A stretch of DNA of 64,000 nt from Dichomitus squalens LYAD-421 SS1 (taxonomy: Eukaryota > Basidiomycota > Agaricomycetes > Polyporales > Polyporaceae). A model generated the notes under the pieces. That model was not told the DNA's origin, did not search any database, and saw nothing but the letters and a program-made list of their open reading frames with translations. The stretch lies in assembly GCF_000275845.1 (NCBI RefSeq), contig NW_006766897.1, positions 486,321 through 550,320 on the forward strand. The letters are read 5' to 3'. Position 1 is the stretch's first letter. Each line of letters opens with the position of its first letter. This document shows, one piece after another, positions 22,439 through 32,420 of this stretch. The translations under genes and the position numbers were made by a program.

Positions 22439-23000
22439 TCGTCGCCGGTTGGCTGTCGCGCATTTTATGAGCGGAGGGCGAGTCTCGACTGTCTCGAGAA
22501 CGACCGCAAAGGAGCTTAGGTAGATGTCCAGACCAATAGCGTTCCAGGCCTGCCCCTCCTAGCCAATGGCAGCCCGCGTTCCCATTGGCCAATCACTGGC
22601 TGATCCCAGGCCCGACTCGCCTGCCATCACCTCCACTCGTTCCCTGCCAATCGTCTCGTCCTATCGTAGCAAGAACAGAGCGCCAGGGAGCTGCGAAGGC
22701 GAGGAGCGCGACAGGGTGAGGTCGAGGAGGCGGAGAGGACCCCGGGCGGTTGCGCATGTCAGGAACGACGACCCGCAACACGCGACCAGAGGCGAAGCAC
22801 ACGGCCGACAATGGAAACAGATGACGACAGACACTAACCCGCGATTGGTTGGCTGCTCGCTCGTCCATGGCCAGCCGGCTATTCCGGCGCTTCCCTCGGC
22901 TAGATCTCGTCGCGCCAATGGGATCCCTCCCACCCGGCCACATCAGCGCCTGTTCACCGCATGAGATGCTCCATCCTGATTCGCTCCTTGCCCTCCAGCC
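22439..23000. promoter_or_regulatory. CCAAT-rich divergent promoter of the unknown gene and EMC10
   Basis: The interval holds several CCAAT or ATTGG pentamers, for example at 22563-22567, within CCATTGGCCAATC at 22582-22594, in TGCCAATCG near 22647, in GATTGGTT near 22843 and in GCCAATGGG near 22916. GCCAATGG (22562-22569) and CCATTGGC (22582-22589) form a perfect 8-bp inverted repeat. These are the recognition core of the HAP/NF-Y complex. No additional gene is seen. Confidence 0.6.
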
Positions 23001-24213
23001 ATGTTCTCCCGACTCCTTCCTCTCCTCCTCCTCGCCGTCCCTCCCGCATTCGCCTCTGCGTCCCCGCAGCTCCGTCTTCTCCACAGGGTCTTCCACCCGT
23101 CTCTCCCCGCCGCCCCCTTTTCCGAGCGCGCCACTCTCCACCTTCTAGGCTCTGGACCTGCAGCCCAAACTAGCCTCGTACCCTCCGAGACCTTTGCCGA
23201 TGATTTACTCGAGTACGCCTCTGCGGTCGAGGGTCTCAACGGTGCCCTCTACCAGGTCGCACTAGAACACCCCGGCGACGCAGACCAGACGCAATGGGCC
23301 ACGTCCTCTTTTCCTGCTGTAGGTCCATCCTTGACCCGCCTGCGTACCTAGCGTTCGCCACAGTCTCCCTACCTGCGGGCCACCGCGCTCTGGGCGGACC
23401 GCCGTCCCCACGGCTACGCCACCTAATGCCCAGTTCGTCCCAGCTCGAGCCTGTCCTATGCGATCCAGCCCGCCTCGACTCTATCGCTCGCTGTCACTTA
23501 AGCTTACGAAAGCGCCCCTTCCTCTAGTGTCACCTGCCGTCAAGCACGTCCGAGTCCTTCACGGTCCACCTCGACCAGCACGGCACCCCGCTCAGCCTCG
23601 ACTACTTCCTCGCGCCCATCCCGCACAACGGCGCGTGCCCGAAGCCCAAAAGCCGCAAGGCGAGCGCGAGTGCCGGATCGAGCCCCGCCCAGTTCAGGCC
23701 GATCGCCAACACGACCGTCGCGTTCCGGTTTCCGACGTTCCCACCGCTGTGCGTGCTCGTTCAGTTTTGTATACTATAGCGTGCCCCTCCCCTCGCGCCT
23801 TCCCATCCTGCAGGCTGCAGCCGTCCTCGCGCTCTTCGCGCGGACCCTGTTGTTGGTACCGCTTCTCCCTTGTTTCCCCGCGCGTCCCGAAATGTGATTC
23901 ATTGCGGGCGATACTGATCTTCGTGTTTCCCCTCCACGCGGCTGCAATGATACTCAATGCAGTCCGGCTCTCCGCGTTCCGCCACCCGTGACGGCCGAAG
24001 GAAAGCCCGTCGAGGCCGTGCGGGAGAAGTCGTTCATCGAGAAGTACTGGATGTACATGGTAATTGCGCTCATCGCCATGAGTGAGTGCTTCGCCCTCCC
24101 CAATCCCGCAATACGCGAGCGCAGCTGCTGACGGTCTCCTTCCCGCAGCATTCGCCCCGGCGCCAGCAGAAGAGGGGGAGGGCCAAGGACAGGGTTCGGG
24201 CGGCCGCAAGTAG
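23001..24213 (+). CDS. EMC10: ER membrane protein complex subunit 10-like
   Basis: Lumenal/membrane subunit of the EMC, which inserts and folds membrane proteins at the ER. Exons 23001..23318, 23528..23748, 23963..24081 and 24149..24213 sum to 723 nt (240 aa). A signal peptide (LLPLLLLAVPPAFASA) is followed by a beta-rich lumenal domain with VFHPSLPAAPFSERATLHLL, ALYQVALEH, and SESFTVHLDQHGTPLSLDYF. The membrane-proximal LRVPPPVTAEGKP leads to FIEKYWMYMVIALIAM, one membrane helix, and a short Glu/Gly-rich tail. The RVPPPV and KYWMYMVI blocks are typical of EMC10. Introns 1 and 2 are 209 and 214 nt, much longer than neighbours, so a small exon could be hidden there; the simple join keeps the frame. 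Confidence 0.85.
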
Positions 24214-25836
24214 CGCGCTCGCCCACGTATTCTTCGCGTGAATCGATTGGTCTTCTTGCCGCGGCGCGAGTGCACTGGACTTCTCTAGGCGTATCTGCCG
24301 ACGGTGCTGCCATCTTGTCCCGATCGTCTTTGTATCCAGGGTTGGTAAGGGGATGGCTGTCAGATGAGCCACCGTTCGACCAGCCTGGTCACCGCTAGAC
24401 CGGGCGATGTGCGGGGCTCCGCAATCATTCACAGCTTCTGGTGTATCGAAATGCGCCCTCCGGGGTTATGTCGAACTGCGGTCTTCTAATGGGTTTCGTA
24501 GCCGGCATTTGTCTTCCTGTGCGTTTGTCTCACATATCTGACTGTGCGCGCGGTATATGTTCTTTCTTGAACGCTCTCTGAGCCCTGGTTGGAAACGCAC
24601 TCGATAACGTATCCCATCGTGATCTGCTACCGCCGGTGCTAGAGCGCACTAGCTAGGTCGACGATGGAGCCCAACACAAGCCCTTCGACGCTCGAGCAGC
24701 AGCTGTGGAGCGATCCTGCCCGCTAATTGGTCAGAGGCGGAATCCTCCCAGGCGCCGTCTTCGCTCGATGCCGCCCCGCGCAGCCAATGGCAGCGCGGGG
24801 CAGGCCGTAATGCTGACGCAGGCGCAGAAGTCTGGAAGGGGCGAGCTCGTCGTTCGCGGCCGCAGCGCTGCCGTCTCCTGCCTTCGGGGAGCCAATCGCG
24901 AGGGCCAGCGCATCCCCCCGAAGGCGTACGTGTCGGCCGAATGCCGCGGTCGCCGGGGAGCAGGATGACTGTTGCATGTATCAGATGCCAGGTTCCTCGA
25001 TTGGTGCACGGCAGAGAGGTGCGCCTCGAGGCTCCCAGGCGTCCGGGTGCCCGTGGCCTTCGTTTCGCCGGGATCTCTCGCTGAGAGGAAGAACACATTT
25101 GAAGGCGACAGACATACCTTCGGCCGAACGAGTTTGTGCGTCATCTGTCCACGTCAATCTCCGGTCGAGCGTTCAGTTGGACGGCACATACATACATCCA
25201 GCCAGCCAATGGCGTGGGGCCAGTTCTCCCCGGCAATGCCCGACTCTCCCTAACGGATGCAGAAACCCGAGTCGGTGCTTGTGGGTACAAGGCCTTTCGC
25301 AGCCTTTCGCTAGCGGTGCATCCGTCGGGTTGCATACGTACTCGTCACGGCACGGTACGGTAAGTTTCGTTTTGATGATAAGTCTTTCCCTCTTTCACTG
25401 CATGGCGTGCGAGGCCGTGCCTCATGAAAGACCTTGGATACATGTAGTATCTACTGAGGTAATTGATATGTTGCTGTACATGGGAGGGCGCGTGGCCCTT
25501 GTGATGATGGGTCTTCACACGACCGGGATCCCACGAGCGCGAGAATTCACTGAACCTGAGGCGGGTGAAAGGGGGTCGAGAGGTTTGACACCTCCCTGGC
25601 CCGATAGCCCCGAGGTTTGCAAACCTCGTTGTAGTCTCTACGGCGCAACGACACGTTATTGCTTCATGATCGTTATCTTTAACTCGCAGATGGACGGCAA
25701 TGCCAAGACCGTGTTCTCCGTGCACCGTTCCAGCGGAGGCGGCTGAAGTCGCAGTATCCTTGACCCAAGGGCCTAGAGAAGCCGAGGCCAAGTTGCAACC
25801 ACTATGGTTACATATGCTTCGCTCGTCTACTCCGCT
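24214..25836. other. 1.6-kb stretch without a recognisable gene; CCAAT-box cluster at its centre
   Basis: No frame here gives a protein I can support, including a 256-codon frame at 24976-25746 whose translation looks random. CCAAT or ATTGG pentamers lie at 24726-24730, 24784-24788, 24892-24896, 25000-25004 and 25206-25210. This resembles a promoter, yet the flanking genes (EMC10 and the acetyltransferase) are convergent and end here. An unrecognised non-coding transcript or a short spliced gene is possible. Confidence 0.45.
24773..24801. repeat. GC-rich inverted repeat with a CCAAT box in the loop
   Basis: Perfect 9-bp arms GCCCCGCGC (24773-24781) and GCGCGGGGC (24793-24801) flank the 11-nt loop AGCCAATGGCA. 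The loop holds a consensus CCAAT box. It sits in the gene-free 24.2-25.8 kb stretch. Confidence 0.6.
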
Positions 25837-26496
25837 TCAAGGACTATAGTGGAAGTCCTTGAACTCAAGACCATACGTTCCTTGCGGTGCCCCTGGCAGC
25901 TCCTTGTACCCCAGCCTCTCATAGAAACGCCTTGCCGCCTCGTTCCTGGGGTCGATCCCCAGCCAAAGCCTCTCCAGCCCATGCTTCTCCCGCAGATACT
26001 CCGCCGCCCGCCCGATCAGCCTTCGCCCCCACCCCTGCCTCTGGTACTCGGGCAGGATGTCGATGTGCATGTGCGCGGGCGAGTAGTCGACCTGCGCCTG
26101 GGCGGCGCGGGGCGGGTTGTGGAGGACGTTGAGGAACCGGACGTCGGCCTCCGTCGCGCCCTCGTTGGCCTCCGGCGGGTACGCGTACTTCGCGCGGACG
26201 CGGGGCCACCACTCGTCCCGCGCGTGCCGCTCGTACGCGCGCGTGTCGTACGAGCCGAGGATGTACCCCACGACGGCGTCGTCCTTGGCAGGATCGACCA
26301 TGACGAAGCCCCAGGTCGTGGGGAGGCTGACGTAGGGATCGGCGTAGACGGTGCCGATGAGCTCGCCATACTTGTGCAGGTGCTCTGCGGAGTTCCCGGC
26401 GTCGCCGGTGAGCAGACAGATGCGGTTGAGGGCGGATTGGTCTGCGGGGCGGGCTTCGCGAACGTAAACCTCGCCGCGAATCTGGGGCTCGGCCAT
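25837..26496 (-). CDS. GNAT-family N-acetyltransferase
   Basis: Single-exon protein of 219 aa. The acetyl-CoA-binding core is clear: AHMHIDILPEYQRQGWGRRLIGRAAEYL holds motif A (Q/RxxGxG/A, here QRQGWG), followed by LWLGIDPRNEAARRFYERLGY, the usual motif B with the C-terminal tyrosine. The N-terminal part (VYVREARPADQSALNRIC; WGFVMVDPAKDDAVVGYILG) is the usual strand-helix start of the fold. The layout resembles bacterial-type acetyltransferases of unknown substrate and the acetyltransferase-like domain of O-GlcNAcase, more than histone or N-terminal acetyltransferases. Absence of introns contrasts with its neighbours and would fit ancient transfer, but single-exon genes are not rare in fungi. 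Substrate unknown; likely cytosolic. Confidence 0.9.
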   Translation of the reverse strand: MAEPQIRGEVYVREARPADQSALNRICLLTGDAGNSAEHLHKYGELIGTVYADPYVSLPTTWGFVMVDPAKDDAVVGYILGSYDTRAYERHARDEWWPRVRAKYAYPPEANEGATEADVRFLNVLHNPPRAAQAQVDYSPAHMHIDILPEYQRQGWGRRLIGRAAEYLREKHGLERLWLGIDPRNEAARRFYERLGYKELPGAPQGTYGLEFKDFHYSP

Positions 26497-27173
26497 GTCT
26501 CTAGGTGAGTCTGGGTGAGCGGTGTTACCTCATGACATCACGGGTTCACGAAGGAAGAGGACTTGCATTGAGAAGCGATGTCGTCGATGTATGGCTATCA
26601 AGCGAGTAAGTTACCGTTGAGTGCGCTTATCGGATGCCGCGTCCACTTGGGCTTTATACCCGCTGGCGATCGTACTTCAGTAAGTCTTACGCCTCTGGGC
26701 TTCGCAGGTGCCTGAAGTGACTACGCACGCACTGCTGGTGAAATGCGGGAACGAAGGTCAGACGGACGCTCGACGAATGAACTTCAGCTGAGGCTGCACG
26801 ACTACTGGAGTATCCTCGGCGATAATCAAGCCAGCCAATCAGAGAGGCGCCATGACTCGATGTGGCACTCAACGCCCGCAGTAGCACAGCTTTCTGTACC
26901 TGCTTGCAGACTGCCATCTTCAGAATCCTGTTTATTACTGGGCCCACTAACTCCGAAGAGAAGCGTAGACTGCTGCAGGTTTGTGATAGAAGGTGCTAGC
27001 CTCCGTCGATATGTTTGTGCATTCAATCTGGTCTCATCGAAACGCTGTCCCGATTCGAACCGAACAATTTGGAGGTGGCTGACCGGCAGTGATCCTTCCC
27101 GGCGACTCACGAAAATAAGCAATGACAAGCATAACACGCTCGCGCCTTTGCCGTCTCCCTCAGCAAGCTCGTC
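26497..27173. other. Divergent intergenic region, acetyltransferase / PRM10
   Basis: This 677-bp region holds both promoters. A TTTATA motif lies near 26652 and a CCAAT box near 26827-26840 (AGCCAGCCAATCAG). No gene is supported. Confidence 0.5.
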
Positions 27174-29859
27174 ATGCCCCACACCGACCATCCACCACGC
27201 CGTTCGTCCATGGCGCCTCGCCGCCGCTCTCTTAGCGAATCGGAGTCCCGGCGTAGCTCGCGCGTCCGCTTCGATGACGAGGACGAACTAACACAGGCAT
27301 TTCGCGAGGCTGAGGACATGTTGGAAAACCTGCCAGCTGAACCTGCCGCACCTGCCATCGCGTCTCCTCAGCCGGCTCGCCCTTCGCAGGCTCGACCAGA
27401 GTGGCATTCTGTGGACTATCAGAACTCTCCTAACCCCGGACGCGGGCTTGGGATTGTTCGAGAAGAATCCGACGTCTCTCCTTTGTCGCCTGCGAGGGCC
27501 TTCCACAAGTCATCAAACCCTAGAGGCTCGGGGTACCACCCAGGCAACAGTCCCGTCAAGCGGCCGTCGCTCAGTACGGGAGATAGCTCCCGGCGATATT
27601 CATCATTCTCATCTTACCAACATCCCTACGATATTCCACCTCCCCGTAAAGCTTATAAGCCGTCGGCCCCTCGCCGTATCCCTTCCGTGACCGACTCCGT
27701 CTATAGTACTCAGGATCCTGACGAGAGCCAGGACGCGCGGACCATGGTAGAGCCCGAGGAAGAGGAGGGGGAAGAGGAATGCGATCTAGGCGACCGAGAG
27801 GACCGGCATCGAGGCTATCTCTCGAATCTCATCGACCTGTATCAGTACCAAGAAGCTGAGTCCGCGACAACTGCGAGAAATACAGCTCCCGGTAGCCTCA
27901 ATCGACGCACACGCCTCAACAGGCTCCACTCCGGAGACTCCGCTTTCAGTCATGACTCCCTCGGCTTCGACATGCGTCGTATGGATTCTTTCGCCTCCAA
28001 CAATTCCCAGGTTCTCGATCCCGATGACCCGACGGTAACTGGAGAACGCAGGAACCAGCTGGACGACCCCGAGGATATCGAGAGAGCGTGCTTGAAGCAG
28101 ATGAACTACAAGGCTCGGCGGAAGTACCAACAGCGGATTAGAATCGAATTCAACATCACATGTGAGTTGCTTCCGGCTGTCTTCCATACGTCGCTGACTG
28201 GCCTCCAGCGGTCCTCAATCGCCAGAAGTTCCTCATGCGGCTTGCGAAGGCGTTGATGACGTTCGGAGCACCCTCTCATCGTATCGAGTCTCAACTGCTT
28301 TCTGCGTCGCGTATCCTCGAAGTCGACGCAGAGTTCATTCATATCCCCGGGGTCATCATCTGCTCGTTCGGTGACCTAGAAACGAAGACGTCCGAGATGC
28401 ATTTCATCAAGTGCGGCGGCCGTCTCTCCCTCGGTAGCCTGCATGAGGTTCACCAAATTTACCGAGAAGTGGTGCACGACGAAATCAGTGCTCGCAGGGC
28501 GACGGAGAAACTCGATGCGTTGTTAAAAGCCAAGCCGCTATACGGACGACCCCTTCGGATCACCTTAGCGTTCTGCCTGTCCCTCCTCATCTGCCCGCTT
28601 GCCTTCGGTGGATCGTTCGTGGACATGTGGATTGCCGGACTCTGCGCCGGCGGTCTGTGCCTCATGCAACTCACCGTGGCGGCAAAAAGCCAGCTGTACG
28701 CTAACGTCTTCGAGTGAGTGCAGTCACCGTGTGCCTCATGGGCTAAGTAGCTGATATATCGCAGGATCTCAGTCACGATAGTCGTATCTTTCGCCGCCCG
28801 GGGTCTCAGTAGCATCCGTAGTCAGGTCTTCTGCTACACTGCCATATCGTCGGCTAGTATCATAGGAATTCTTCCAGGCTATTTGATTCGTGAGTCACCT
28901 CTGCGTACTTCCGCATCCTATACCACGAAGTAATCGTGAACAAATGACAGTGAGCAGCTCTCTCGAGCTCGCGTCTAAGAACATCGTTTGTGGAAGCGTG
29001 AAGATGGTCTATGCCCTGATTTACACACTCTTCTTGGTAGGCTCACCAGCTCTTTCTCATCTGTGCCGTTAGCGCTGACCTGCACACAGGGGTTCGGCTT
29101 ACAGATTGGCTCAGACATTTACCTTCTTTTCGACCGAAGCGCAAGGCACGAACTCGCTGCTCTTGCTGCCCGTATGATGACTACAGCTTCGATTACTGGC
29201 ACTTTCGTATCCGATAACGGTACCTTCGCCAACATCAACCACGGTGAGCCCCTCACGGGTACCTTCAGCTTCACGTCCGAGGCACCATTCCACCGGGAGC
29301 ATATAGTCGATGGGTGCTATCGTCCGCCGAGCTTTCCATGGTACCTCCAGAAATTCCCCTGGTGGACGCAGTTCATCATCGTGCCCATCTTCTCCGTGCT
29401 GTCCTCGTTGGCCAATCTGCAGCCTCTGTGGACCGTGGAGCTCGTAGTCATGGTCGTCATCTCTTGCGTGTCCTATGCAGCGAACAAGATCGCGAATCAC
29501 TTCATCTTCAACCGCTCTGACGTTGTCTCTGCGATTGGCGCGTTCGCGGTCGGCCTCCTCGGGAATCTCTACTCGCGAAAGATGGGTGGGACGGCATTCA
29601 CATCCATGGTCACTGGCGTACTGTTCCTGGTGCCTGTAAGTACCCACCGTATTATAATACAGTTATCCTGTTCGGAGCTGACGTAGTGACAAAGTCTGGC
29701 CTATCGCAAGCGGGGGGTATCACCGCCCAAGGGAACGGCATTGACATCGGAGGCGCAATGATTGCGGTCACTATCGGTATCACAGTTGGGCTCTTCATGA
29801 GTCAGGCACTTGTCTACATGTTTGGCTCTCGAAAGAACGCTGCCATCTTCTCGTTCTAG
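27174..29859 (+). CDS. PRM10: Prm10-like membrane protein, ThrE / DUF1212 family
   Basis: Multi-pass membrane protein of the Prm10 family, related to the bacterial threonine/serine exporter ThrE; the fungal role is not well defined. Exons 27174..28161, 28209..28713, 28765..28889, 28951..29036, 29090..29635 and 29695..29859 sum to 2415 nt (804 aa). The first 310 residues are hydrophilic and Ser/Arg/Pro-rich with acidic runs (VEPEEEEGEEECDLGDRED). The ThrE domain begins at LNRQKFLMRLAKALMTFGAP and contains IPGVIICSFGD, EISARRATEKLDALL and a series of membrane segments (ITLAFCLSLLICPLAFGGSF, TIVVSFAARGLSSI, KMVYALIYTLFLGFGLQIG, ELVVMVVISCVSYAAN, VSAIGAFAVGLLGNLYSR, VTIGITVGLFMSQALVYMFG). It is convergent with FRS2, 228 bp apart. 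Confidence 0.93.
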
Positions 29860-30087
29860 CCTCTACGATCACCCCACCGCCATCCGGACCTCCGCCCTAA
29901 TTGATCGCCCGTCTAGTTTTGTAGCTACGGACACGCCCTGCGCACCTGTAGCCATACCTCATTCACGCTTCCTGACAAGCCCGGACTACGTTCGTCGTTA
30001 CCATCGTTACAAGATATACACTTTTATTCGTATCTCGCTCCGAAGATGTGTACAGATATTGATACTGCTTCTTCCGCCTACCCACCA

Positions 30088-32183
30088 TCAGAAGCTGACA
30101 GCAGGTGACCTTTCGACGCTTTCCAGTGAGACCTTGTGGCCAACCAGTGTCCGGATGTTGTTGATCCCATAGCTGCGCGCACCAAGCAGAAGTTCAGAAA
30201 CGGATTCGCATCTCGCATAGATGGGAGAACTTGCACATACCGAATCATCGTGGGCCGCTCCAGAGAGATACCCCAGCCGTGGACGTGCACGTCCTTGGGG
30301 AAACCCATTGGCTCCAGCATCTCTGGCCGGAACATGCCGGAATTGCCAATCTCGACCCACTTCTTCAGCTGCGGGTGGAAGGCGAAGATCTCCAGGGACG
30401 GCTGCGAGGGGGCACGTAGTAGCCAGGGGTCAGAACAACGTACGGCAGAGACAGCATTGACCGAGATCACCGACTTCTGTGTACGGATTGTACGCAGGCT
30501 TGAAGCGCAGGTTCTCGATGCCCATCTTCTTGAAGAAGACGCGCATGAAGCCTACAGTGCCATGTCAAGACCATGACAACGGCATCAAGCCGACAGTCGC
30601 GACAAGAAATGAACATGCAGAGACATACCGATGAGGTCCGCGAGAGTCAGCCCCCTATCAGCGACAACACCCTCGACCTGGTGGAACTCGGCCAAGTGCG
30701 TCGCGTCCATCGTCTCGTTCCGGAATACTCTGTCGATGGAGAAGAGTTTCGCGGGCCGGAACCCGTCGGGACCTGCCTTACCCGCGCCGGGGACGGTCGG
30801 GGTCACATGCGCACCCTCCTTCTGCACCGCAGCTTCCGCAGACGCATCGGCACCCTCGCCGCGGCACGCTGCTGCGAGCTTCCAGAGTATCGCCGCAGAA
30901 GAGGCCGTGGTGTGTGTGCGGAGAAGGAGCTTGCGCGACTCCTCATGTGACCAGGGCGCGCGATAGCCGGTCGAGCCGTACCCGCCGTGCTCGTGCACTC
31001 GTGAGACGCGCTCGTAGTATTCCTTTGGTGGGGGGAGGGAGACGGCGGGATCGGAGAGGTAGAAGGTGTCTTGTACCTCGCGGGCGGGGTGTTGTTGGGG
31101 GACGAAGAGGGCATCGAAGCACCAGAAGCCGGACTCGACGAAGGAGGATGTGGGCATCTCTGCAAAACTAGTGAGAGGTGTGAGGAACATTATACGATGT
31201 GGGCAAGACAGGCAGTTACCGTACCCCATTTCGAAGAAAATATTGCGGATCTCCTCCCTGACCTTGAGCAGTGGGTGGAGGGCACCGCCGTTTGGTGGGA
31301 TACCCGCAGCCTCAAAGTTGTACTTCTTGTACGTCGAGGTCTTCCAAGAACCACTACAAAAAGGCAATTGAAGAGCGGTATAAAGTGACGGTGAAGATCA
31401 CCTACGAGGTGAGCATCTCCACGGTGAGATCAGTTTCCGGCTTCGCCGTTGATGTACTGAATTTGGTGCCCTTGTGTACGGTGAACCATTGACCTTTTCT
31501 GTGGAAATAACGTTCAGCATGCACAACAGACCGGGGATGTCAATGAGGGTCATACCTTTGCACGATGAGCTTCCGTTTCCGCAGTTCCGCGAGAGCCTTC
31601 TCGCCTGCTTTCAACGTTCCTGTGGAATCTACTTCCCGCAGCTGAAGTTGAGTAGTGTCCACAATCTCTGGCACCTAAGTGGGTACTCAGCATGCATATA
31701 TCAGGACGCGTGTCAGGGGATCGACGAACCAGCTTGACAAGGCCATCTCCCTCCTTCCCGATCCACTTGTTCTTGAAAGCTTGTCCTTGCCCAATCTTCG
31801 CGGTCTCCGCGCCCACTTTGTTCTGAAGTTCTTTGATAGGGATCGGTTGACCCTCTCCCTTGACTGGACACGCGTTCCACACTCGTGCTTCGTGCGACCC
31901 CTGCAGAGCGATTTGTGCACCCTCTTGGGTCAGGACATGGGACACAGTTTCTTGGGTGGTATACGTGATCATCTGAAAGGACATGGGTATGTGTACACAA
32001 TTCAATAGAAAAGGTATGTACATCACGACTTGACAAGGAGTTCAGGGCACCCAGGATGATGATTTGGGAGTCATGAGTGGCGGCAGGTTCTTTGTAGCCG
32101 GGCAGGACGAGAGTACGGGTATCTTGGATGACACCCTCCTTGTCGAGGGTGTCGAGAATAAGCTGCTGAATTGCTTCCGCCAT
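30088..32183 (-). CDS. FRS2: Phenylalanyl-tRNA synthetase alpha subunit, cytosolic
   Basis: Catalytic subunit of cytosolic PheRS, a class II synthetase that charges tRNA(Phe). Nine exons (32183..32022, 31972..31730, 31674..31556, 31498..31406, 31353..31225, 31167..30629, 30551..30475, 30401..30241, 30172..30088) sum to 1608 nt (535 aa), near the usual fungal length. The N-terminal winged-helix region is present ([36 protein letters not shown]), followed by [20 protein letters not shown], motif 1 ([31 protein letters not shown]), motif 2 ([28 protein letters not shown]), [16 protein letters not shown], and motif 3 ([20 protein letters not shown]). All catalytic motifs look intact. It shares a 237-bp divergent promoter with PEX2. 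The beta partner FRS1 is in the same window. Confidence 0.97.
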
Positions 32184-32420
32184 CGCAGTCGAATCGTACC
32201 AAGCCCAAGGAATGTAGGGGGATAACAGAATGCCGAGCGAAGGCAGGGATAGCTGAGGAGTGTTTTCGAGATCAGAGATGGGATGTGCAACTTGAAGTAA
32301 ATCTCGATGCACTTGACTCGAGAGGCGCCCATACACGATCGCGTCTCGTTGCACGTGAATGATGCTCGTCCCCGTCTTTGACCCCGGTGTACACGCCCTT
32401 AGCCATGCACATCTTGCTCC
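32184..32420. promoter_or_regulatory. Shared divergent promoter of FRS2 and PEX2
   Basis: These 237 bp separate the FRS2 and PEX2 start codons. No TATA or CCAAT motif stands out to me. Confidence 0.5.

Noticed and set aside
24976..25746. 256-codon open frame on the + strand in the gene-free stretch
   Set aside because: The translation has no domain-like pattern, mixed composition with isolated Cys, Trp and His, and no splice or start context. Long frames arise by chance in GC-rich DNA.
27040..27065. Possible tRNA T-loop (GATTCGAACC on the + strand)
   Set aside because: The flanking bases do not form a 5-bp T-stem and no acceptor or D-arm lies at the right distance.
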